Origin: CAVWGP01 sp963754645
Lineage (GTDB): Bacteria; Pseudomonadota; Alphaproteobacteria; Bin65
Length of the DNA: 64,000 bases
Assembly: GCA_963754645.1 (NCBI GenBank)
Contig: CAVWGP010000004.1
Coordinates: 62,001-126,000, forward strand
Direction: 5' to 3'
Under the pieces are notes generated by a model. The model ran no database searches, was not told where the DNA came from, and saw nothing but the letters and a program-made list of their open reading frames with translations. A program made the translations under genes and the position numbers. Below are positions 58,382 to 64,000 of this stretch, piece by piece (position 1 is the stretch's first letter; every line of letters starts with the position of its first letter).

Positions 58382-60180
58382 CGCGTCACTCGTTCGCCGC
58401 GCGTTCGGGACGGGCCGCGCGTCGGCGCCACGCGTTCCGCGCGGATCGGCGGCTTCGACGCCGGCTTGGTTTTGTCGGCGGGCTTCTCCGACGTGGCCTC
58501 AGCCGGCGCGATGCCGAGCAGGGGGCCGATGCGCAGGACGATTTCGCGCACCACCGGCGCGGCGACGGCGCCGCCGGTCGCTTCGCCGCCCTCGGGGCCG
58601 GGCTTGGGTTCGTCGACCATGACGAGGACCGCGTAGCGCGGCGCCTGGATCGGGAACGCGGCGACGAAAGACGAAATACGCGTGTTGCGCCTATAGCCCG
58701 CCTTGCCGGCGGACTTGTCGGCCGTGCCGGTTTTGCCGCCGACCATGTAGCCCGCGGCTTCGGCGCGTTTGCCGGTGCCTTTCTCGACCACGAGCCGCAT
58801 CAGGCGGCGCATTTCAGCCGATGTTTTGGCACTCATCATTTGGGTCGTCGGCGCCGCTTCGCCGGCGGCGCGGCGCAGGATCGTCACGTCCGGCCGCAAG
58901 CCGTCATTGACGATGCCGGCGACGCCGGCGGCGAGGTGCAGCGGCGTCACGGAAATGCCGTGTCCGTATGCGATCGTGATCGTGTTGATCGGCTTCCATT
59001 CGCGCGGATAGAGCGGCGCGCCCGATTCGGGCAGCTCGATCGTCGTCGGCTTCAACATGCCCGCGCGGCCCATGAACGCCATCTGGCGCGGCGTTCCGGC
59101 CTCGATCGCCATCCTGGCCGAGCCGATGTTGGAGGAAAACATGAAGACTTCGCTGGTCGTCATGGCCCGGCGCAGGCCGTGATAGTCGTTGATCGTGAAC
59201 TTGCCGTGCGTCAGCGGGCGGCTGGCGTCGTAATATTTTTGCGGAGTCGCGGTCCCAGCATCGAGCGCCATCGCCGTGTTGAAAATTTTGAAGGTCGAGC
59301 CCATTTCGTAGGTGCCGAGCGTGGCGCGATTGAAGCGCGTTTCCTCGGCCGAACGCAGCGGCTCGTGCGGATCGAAATCGGGCAGCGACACGAGCGCCGC
59401 GATTTCGCCGGTCTTGACGTCGAGCACGACGGCCATGCCGCCGATCGCGCGGTGCTTCTTGACCGCCGCCGCAAGTTCTTCGTGCACGATATGCTGGACG
59501 CGGATATCGAGCGCGAGCACGATCCGCTCGCCAAGTTTCAAGCGGCCGTCGAATTGCCGCTCGATGCCGGCGAGGCCGTTATTGTCGATATCGGCGTAGC
59601 CGACGATGTGGGCGGATAGCGCGCCGTGCGGATAGACCCGGCGGCGATCCTTGCGCGCGCCGATGCCGGGCAAGCCGGTGGCAATAACATCTTGATATTC
59701 GTTCGGCGTCAGATGCCGGCGCAACCAAACGAAGCGCTTTTCCGTGGTCAGCTTTTCGCGCAGCTCGGCGACAGTCAGATCGGGAAACAGCGCCACGAGT
59801 TTGGCCGCCGTGCGCGGCGCGTCGACGATCATCTTGGGGTCGGCATAGAGCGACCACGTCAGCAAGCCGGTCGCCAGGATCTGGCCGTTGCGGTCGGCGA
59901 TTTCGCCGCGGCTGTCTTCGCGGACCGGCATGTCGGCATCGGCCAGGATGCGCGAAGGCGCATGCCGCTTGGCGTCCGCCGGCGCCTTGACCATTGTCAC
60001 ATCGACCAAGCGCCAAGCCACGACGCTGAAAGCGACAACGAACAAAGCGCCGATCACGTAGAGGCGGGCGCGGCCGGTGTCGAGATTTTCCTGCGCCTTG
60101 CCCTCAAGACGCAACTGACCCGGACGGCACTGGCCGCCGGGCGCGAGCGGACGACAAAGTTCGCGGACGTATTCGATCAT
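58378..60180 (-). CDS. ftsI: septal transpeptidase FtsI (PBP3)
   Basis: 600 residues. One N-terminal membrane segment (about 38-58), a pedestal domain with RGEIADRNGQILATGL, and the transpeptidase domain with catalytic Ser in GSTFK (SxxK), SSN, and KTGT. The C-terminus is a Pro/Lys/Arg-rich tail. The ATG at 60180 overlaps the ftsL stop; a longer open frame running into ftsL is rejected. Crosslinks septal peptidoglycan made by FtsW. Confidence 0.95.
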   Translation of the reverse strand: MIEYVRELCRPLAPGGQCRPGQLRLEGKAQENLDTGRARLYVIGALFVVAFSVVAWRLVDVTMVKAPADAKRHAPSRILADADMPVREDSRGEIADRNGQILATGLLTWSLYADPKMIVDAPRTAAKLVALFPDLTVAELREKLTTEKRFVWLRRHLTPNEYQDVIATGLPGIGARKDRRRVYPHGALSAHIVGYADIDNNGLAGIERQFDGRLKLGERIVLALDIRVQHIVHEELAAAVKKHRAIGGMAVVLDVKTGEIAALVSLPDFDPHEPLRSAEETRFNRATLGTYEMGSTFKIFNTAMALDAGTATPQKYYDASRPLTHGKFTINDYHGLRRAMTTSEVFMFSSNIGSARMAIEAGTPRQMAFMGRAGMLKPTTIELPESGAPLYPREWKPINTITIAYGHGISVTPLHLAAGVAGIVNDGLRPDVTILRRAAGEAAPTTQMMSAKTSAEMRRLMRLVVEKGTGKRAEAAGYMVGGKTGTADKSAGKAGYRRNTRISSFVAAFPIQAPRYAVLVMVDEPKPGPEGGEATGGAVAAPVVREIVLRIGPLLGIAPAEATSEKPADKTKPASKPPIRAERVAPTRGPSRTRGERVTR

Positions 60181-60527
60181 CTCGGTCCCTTCACGCGGCC
60201 CGGCGTCGCCGCGGCGTCGCCGCGCATCGCCTCTTGCGCGGCGGCAGCGGCGGCGCGGTCGGGCCAGAGTCCGATCGTCGTCAACTGCCGGCCGGCGAGC
60301 GGTTTCGTATCCGAATGCGCGGCGGCGAGGCGCTGCAAGCGCGCGGGCTGGTTGAGATACGCCCATTCGGCGCGCAGAATCTGGATGGTTTCCTTTTCGT
60401 CCGCGATTACGCGCCGGAGCTGCGCAAGATCTTTTTCGCGCTCCTCGACCATCGACTTCATTTGGTAGAGGCCGACGAAACTGGCGGCGAGCAGCACGGG
60501 CCAAAGATAGAAGGTTAGGCGCTTCAT
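60177..60527 (-). CDS. ftsL: cell division protein FtsL
   Basis: 116 residues: short basic N-terminus, one membrane segment (YLWPVLLAASFVGLYQM), a coiled coil (about 25-65, EEREKDLAQLRRVIADEKETIQ kept short here in description), and the conserved AEWAYLNQPARLQRLA. It forms the FtsQLB core. It lies between rsmH and ftsI, the standard position, with an ATGA overlap to ftsI. Confidence 0.88.
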   Translation of the reverse strand: MKRLTFYLWPVLLAASFVGLYQMKSMVEEREKDLAQLRRVIADEKETIQILRAEWAYLNQPARLQRLAAAHSDTKPLAGRQLTTIGLWPDRAAAAAAQEAMRGDAAATPGRVKGPR

Positions 60528-60535
60528 CGGTTTCC

Positions 60536-61492
60536 TCAGGAATTGGACGGCCAAGCGGGCGCCGCCGTGCGGACGGCGGAGCGCAAGCGCGCGGAACGGG
60601 CCCGGGGATTGGCCGCAATCTCGGCCAGCCCCGGGCCCGTCGGGCGGCGCTGCGGTAATACGAAGGTCGGTGCGCGCGGCGCCGCGGCTTCGGGCGCGTG
60701 CCGCGAGGCGCGCGGCGCGTCGTCGCTGCGCGCGCGCAGGAATTTCTTGACGCGGCGGTCTTCCAGCGAATGGAACGAGACAACGGCGAGCCGGCCGCCG
60801 GGTGTCAGCACGGATTCGGCGGCGGCGAGGCCGCGCTCGATCTCGCCGAGCTCGTCGTTGACGGCGATGCGAAGCGCTTGAAAGCTGCGGGTCGCGGGAT
60901 CGATCGTGTCTTGGCCGGCGCGGCCCACGGCGCCGCGCACGATCGAGGCCAGCCGGCCGGTGGTCGCGATCGGCGCTTCGGCGCGCGCCTTGACGATGGC
61001 GCGCGCGACGCGGCGCGCGTGGCGTTCTTCGCCAAGCTCCGAAATGATTTCGGCCAGCTCGCTCTCGCTTGCCGCGTTGACGATATCGGCGGCGCTGCGG
61101 CCGCTCCGTTCCATGCGCATGTCGAGCGGCCCGTCGTGGCGGAACGAAAAGCCGCGCTCGGCGCGATCGATCTGCGGCGACGAAACACCGAGATCGAACG
61201 CCACGCCGTCGACGAGCGCGATGCCGCGCGCCGCGAGCAAGCCCGTCATATCGCCGAAGCGGCCGAGAATGAGATCGAGGCGGCCGGGAAAGCGCGCCTG
61301 CAGTCCAGCGCCGCCGGCGATCGCGTCGGGATCGCGGTCGATGCCGCAAACCTTGCACAGCGCGGCGGCCAGCAGCGCTTCGGCATAGCCGCCGCCGCCG
61401 AACGTGCCGTCGACATAAACGCCGCCGTCGCGCGGCGCCAAGGCGGCGACGACTTCGCGGACCAAAACCGGAATATGCGCGCCGCCCGTCAT
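60536..61492 (-). CDS. rsmH: 16S rRNA m4C1402 methyltransferase RsmH (MraW)
   Basis: 318 residues. SAM-binding YVDGTFGGGGYAEALL, GVAFDLGVSSPQID and FSFRHDGPLDMRM, with the C-terminal SFHSLEDRRVKKF. N4-methylates C1402 of 16S rRNA. The start at 61492 overlaps the mraZ stop by 4 nt. The upstream open extension lies inside mraZ. Confidence 0.95.
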   Translation of the reverse strand: MTGGAHIPVLVREVVAALAPRDGGVYVDGTFGGGGYAEALLAAALCKVCGIDRDPDAIAGGAGLQARFPGRLDLILGRFGDMTGLLAARGIALVDGVAFDLGVSSPQIDRAERGFSFRHDGPLDMRMERSGRSAADIVNAASESELAEIISELGEERHARRVARAIVKARAEAPIATTGRLASIVRGAVGRAGQDTIDPATRSFQALRIAVNDELGEIERGLAAAESVLTPGGRLAVVSFHSLEDRRVKKFLRARSDDAPRASRHAPEAAAPRAPTFVLPQRRPTGPGLAEIAANPRARSARLRSAVRTAAPAWPSNS

Positions 61493-61968
61493 GCGCCCGA
61501 CTTCTCGAAAAGCGCCATTTCTTCGAGGCTCAACGACGTCACGCCGGCCTTGGCCCGGCGCTCGTCCTGATCGGCGGCGAAATTGGCGGGCGTCCAAATC
61601 TGAAACGTGCGGCCCATGCCGGCGAAATGGGCTTGATCTTCGAGCACGGCATGCGACTTGAATTTTTCCGGCAGGATGAAGCGGCCGTCCTCGTCGATGG
61701 TGAGGCGCCGGATGCGCGGCAGCATCAGGCGCACCATGGCCCGTTGCTGCTCGGTCATTTGCCCCGGCGTCGAGGCGCGGACCACGAGATCGTTGACGAA
61801 GGCGGTGGGGGCCAACTCGAGCGCCGGCTTGCCCTCGGTTTCGCAAACGCAGATTTCGACGGTCTTCTCGCGCGTCCAGCCAAGCGCCGCGCGGAAGAAA
61901 GCCGGGACGGCGATGCGCCCCTTGCTATCGACCCTGCTGGTCTCTTGGCCGTAAAAAATGCCGTCCAT
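61489..61968 (-). CDS. mraZ: transcriptional regulator MraZ
   Basis: 159 residues, two SpoVT/AbrB-like halves: FYGQETSRVDSKGRIAVPAFFR and RRLTIDEDGRFILPEKF, each with the DxKGR/DxxGR signature. MraZ binds repeated TGGG boxes upstream of its own gene and tunes the dcw operon. The ATG at 61968 begins the conserved MDGIFYG; an upstream in-frame ATG at 61998 is less likely. Candidate operator boxes lie at 62102-62125. Confidence 0.94.
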   Translation of the reverse strand: MDGIFYGQETSRVDSKGRIAVPAFFRAALGWTREKTVEICVCETEGKPALELAPTAFVNDLVVRASTPGQMTEQQRAMVRLMLPRIRRLTIDEDGRFILPEKFKSHAVLEDQAHFAGMGRTFQIWTPANFAADQDERRAKAGVTSLSLEEMALFEKSGA

Positions 61969-62084
61969 TGTGCGCCCGATCCGCTCGTCGGGCAGCATTC
62001 GAGGTTTTGGCGAAATGAGTGTTTGCGGCCAGCCCCTCGTTTGCCGCGACGTTCCCGTTTGGACGGTCCGCACGAACGGCGGCC

Positions 62085-62108
62085 TATCCCGATTTCGTTA
62101 TCGGGATA
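62085..62108. promoter_or_regulatory. 24-bp palindrome in the mraZ upstream region
   Basis: TATCCCGAT and ATCGGGATA, perfect 9-bp arms with a 6-nt spacer. The right arm contains the first of the three GGG boxes of the adjoining MraZ-type operator. It may bind a separate dimeric regulator or be part of the MraZ site. Confidence 0.45.
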
Positions 62109-62131
62109 TCATGGGAATATATGGGCGTCAA
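62101..62131 (-). promoter_or_regulatory. mraZ: candidate mraZ promoter with MraZ-type box array
   Basis: Three GGG boxes sit at an exact 10-bp period: CGGGA (62102), TGGGA (62112) and TGGGC (62122). MraZ of E. coli binds three TGGGN boxes separated by 5 nt. On the minus strand TTGACG (62131-62126) with a 17-nt spacer to TATCCC (62108-62103) could be the -35 and -10, so the boxes would cover the promoter, fitting autorepression. The boxes read on the strand opposite to mraZ. The rest of the 61969-62366 gap is leader and AT-rich sequence without a visible gene. Confidence 0.6.
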
Positions 62132-62366
62132 ACTAATTGAAGGGCAAAATAGCTATAAATTTCCTCGATTTGATTAATCATTTGTCAATAAATCTATGAG
62201 TTGGTTGAGTCACCTTTCGTTCGAACCAAGGATTGTATGAGTACAAGACTAGAACATTTGCGGATGAATGTCTAGTCACTTGTCGTTGGTCGCGAAGGGC
62301 GCCGAATTTTCCTGTCGCACACTTCGCGATCATTGGGGCTATTCTCGATCTGTTGGCCAATCGCGC

Positions 62367-62759
62367 GTGCCAGATGGTCTATAAGCCGGGTTCTGTATCC
62401 CCGCCGAAGCGGGGATGATGGCCATTCATCTCGGCGGCCCGTTGCCAAGCCGCTCTAGCAACCAACCCGGACGGCGGCGCGGAAACGCGCTTTGCACCCC
62501 CTAAAGGATGCGGGCCGTCCCTATGCGGTCTTGCTCCCGGTGAGGTTTGCCATGCCGCCCTGGTTGCCCAGCGCGCGGTGCGCTCTTACCGCCCCGTTTC
62601 ACCCTTGCCGGCGGGCCCGAAGGCGCGCCGGCGGTCTGTTCTCTGTGGCACTGTCTCGGGGGTCGCCCCCGCCGGGTATTGCCCGGCACCGTGTTTCCAT
62701 GGAGCCCGGACTTTCCTCGACCGCTCGAAAGCGGACGCGGCCATCCAACCATCTGGCAC
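62367..62759 (-). ncRNA. rnpB: RNase P RNA (bacterial type A)
   Basis: The minus strand carries the universal 5' core GAGGAAAGTCCGGGCTCC (62718-62701) and the 3' core ACAGAACCCGGCTTAT (62396-62381). The ends pair perfectly over 12 bp (GTGCCAGATGGT with ACCATCTGGCAC), forming helix P1 and fixing the boundaries at about 62759 and 62367. At about 393 nt it has normal length. It matures tRNA 5' ends with the RnpA protein encoded elsewhere. Confidence 0.96.
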
Positions 62760-62790
62760 AGGCCCATGTAGGAACGATTCGCGCCGCGAT

Positions 62791-63537
62791 TCAAGGGCCC
62801 AATGGGCGCGACGACGATTTACGCGAAAAACGGCGGGCGAGGCTGGCAGCGATCGCGGCCGTTTCCGCATCCGGTATCCCATCGCAGCGCGTTGGCCGGA
62901 AATGGCATTGGAAGGCCTGGATCACGTATTTAGACTGTTCGTCTAATATCCGGCTGTGCGGGCATTCATAACCGATTCCCGATAGGTCCCTTTGTAAGTC
63001 CTCAATGCTCAAGGCGCGAGAATAATTTATATATACTGATCGGTCTGCATATATTCCAAGGCCATGCTTTGCCAGGCGATCCCAGGGAAAGAGTTCGCCA
63101 GGGTCGCGCTTGCGCGCTGGGGCGACGTCGGAATGGCCGAGAACGCGCTCGACCGGAATAGGGTGCTCGCGGCGCAAAACGGTGCCAAGCGCCATCAGGG
63201 CCTGTATCTGCGCCTCGGGATATTCGTTGTAACCGAATTCATGGCCCGGATTGACCAATTCGATGCCGATCGAGCGGCCGTTGATATCGCGCTCGCCGGC
63301 CCAAAAACTGACGCCGGCGTGCCACGCCCGCTTCGCATCCTCGACATGGCGGTAGATCGCGCCGTCCAGGTCGATGGTGTAATGCGCGCTGACTTTTGCC
63401 GCCGGATCGCAAAGGCGGCTTAAGGCCTCCTCGGCGCTTTGCATGCCGGTGTAGTGCAGCAAGAGGATATCGATCGCAACGCCGGCGGGCCGCTCGTTGA
63501 AATTGGGCGACGGTCGATCGACGATCTTGAGCGTCAT
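62791..63537 (-). CDS. N-acetylmuramoyl-L-alanine amidase, AmpD-like
   Basis: 248 residues, no signal peptide, so cytosolic. Amidase_2 domain with zinc ligands: LLLHYTGM (His), AWHAGVSFW (His) and LGHSDVAPARKRDPG (His, Asp). The C-terminal 75 residues form a peptidoglycan-binding-type helical domain (IEDLQRDLSGIGY). AmpD-type enzymes remove the peptide from anhydro-muropeptides during wall recycling. It begins at the ATG at 63537, 5 nt after the EamA gene, so cotranscribed. Confidence 0.9.
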   Translation of the reverse strand: MTLKIVDRPSPNFNERPAGVAIDILLLHYTGMQSAEEALSRLCDPAAKVSAHYTIDLDGAIYRHVEDAKRAWHAGVSFWAGERDINGRSIGIELVNPGHEFGYNEYPEAQIQALMALGTVLRREHPIPVERVLGHSDVAPARKRDPGELFPWDRLAKHGLGIYADRSVYINYSRALSIEDLQRDLSGIGYECPHSRILDEQSKYVIQAFQCHFRPTRCDGIPDAETAAIAASLARRFSRKSSSRPLGP

Positions 63538-63542
63538 GCTTT

Positions 63543-64000
63543 TCAGCTCGTTATCGGCTCGGACGCATCGCGCGGCCGGCGCAGGACGATGACGGCGACG
63601 CCGGCAACGACCATGGCGGCCCCGGCGATGGCGAGCACATTCAGTTTCTCGCCGAGGAAAATCACGCCCGAAAGCAGGCCGCAAACGGGAACCAGAAGCG
63701 TCCATGGGATGACCTGGGTCACGCGATATTTCCCCAGCATGGCGTACCAAAAATAATAGCTGAAGGCGCTGACTGCCAGGGCCATATAGAATATCGACGA
63801 CCATCCGACCCAGGTAGCGTTTCGCACGATCGCCAAGTGATCGCGTTCGAGAACAAACGACAAGGCCGCCATCTGCGGCAGTCCGAGCAACGCGACCCAG
63901 CCGACGACGCCGAGCGGATGGGCGCCGGGCATGAACTTGATCTGGATGTTCGAGTAGGCCCAAAAAAACTGCGACGCGATCACGCACAGCATGGGCACCA
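63543..64000 (-). CDS. EamA/DMT-family transporter, C-terminal part (runs off the window)
   Basis: At least 151 residues of the C-terminal half: about five membrane segments, including VGWSSIFYMALAVSAFSYYFWY and IPWTLLVPVCGLLSGVIFLGE, a typical EamA repeat with the GLLSGVIFLGE motif. The 5' end lies beyond position 64000. EamA proteins export amino acids or metabolites; the substrate here is unknown. Confidence 0.85.
   Translation of the reverse strand, partial: VPMLCVIASQFFWAYSNIQIKFMPGAHPLGVVGWVALLGLPQMAALSFVLERDHLAIVRNATWVGWSSIFYMALAVSAFSYYFWYAMLGKYRVTQVIPWTLLVPVCGLLSGVIFLGEKLNVLAIAGAAMVVAGVAVIVLRRPRDASEPITS

Overview
The window is high-GC chromosomal sequence from an alphaproteobacterium. 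The evidence is the division and cell wall cluster running mraZ to ftsZ and continuing into lpxC, bamD, recN and ligA, the yqeY-dnaG-rpoD order, the long Ala/Pro-rich FtsZ linker, and the sensor-kinase/symporter set at the left end. A Rhodospirillales-like affiliation is plausible, but the sequence alone does not settle it. There is no prophage, CRISPR array, transposase or plasmid marker; nearly everything is core gene content.

Region by region. 0.27-10.4 kb: a carbon-uptake signalling island with a receiver-domain protein, a degenerate kinase fused to a DnaQ-like exonuclease, a CrbS-type symporter/histidine kinase, a CBS-DUF294 protein, an unknown protein, and a two-subunit acetate-type symporter (DUF4212 plus SSS permease). 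10.4-13.6 kb: small membrane proteins, a lipoprotein and a winged-helix regulator. 13.6-17.7 kb: an UPP synthase, tRNA-CAU, metY, small hypotheticals and an exported deaminase. 17.7-22.8 kb (minus): yqeY-dnaG-rpoD, with dnaG disrupted by an AT-richer, frame-scrambled block. 23.0-26.3 kb: ettA and mlaA-mlaC. 26.3-29.3 kb: a BASS-like transporter, a pseudo-HtrA and an ankyrin protein. 29.4-36.7 kb: uvrD, an HCCA-isomerase-like protein, prmA, an exported intradiol dioxygenase, a repeat cluster, a DUF1127 protein and aminopeptidase P. 36.7-62.0 kb (minus): ligA, recN, bamD, lpxC and the complete dcw cluster with many 4-nt ATGA overlaps. 62.4-62.8 kb: RNase P RNA. 62.8-64.0 kb: an AmpD-like amidase and a partial EamA transporter.

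How they work together. The dcw genes supply peptidoglycan precursors (murC, D, E, F, ddl, murB), lipid steps (mraY, murG), septal synthesis (ftsW, ftsI, ftsL, ftsQ) and the Z-ring (ftsA, ftsZ), under a visible MraZ-type operator at 62102-62125. MlaA/MlaC, LpxC and BamD serve the outer membrane. The left island probably senses and imports a small carboxylate.

Sequence quality matters here. Seven single-base frameshifts, each repaired by deleting one base, interrupt six otherwise intact genes: the response regulator, ettA (twice), mlaA, uvrD, the HCCA isomerase and murG. Further shifts lie inside dnaG. Essential genes such as murG are among them, so uncorrected insertion errors in the assembly are the simplest explanation. 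The dnaG block may be an assembly chimera or a real recombination and is the least ordinary feature of the window.
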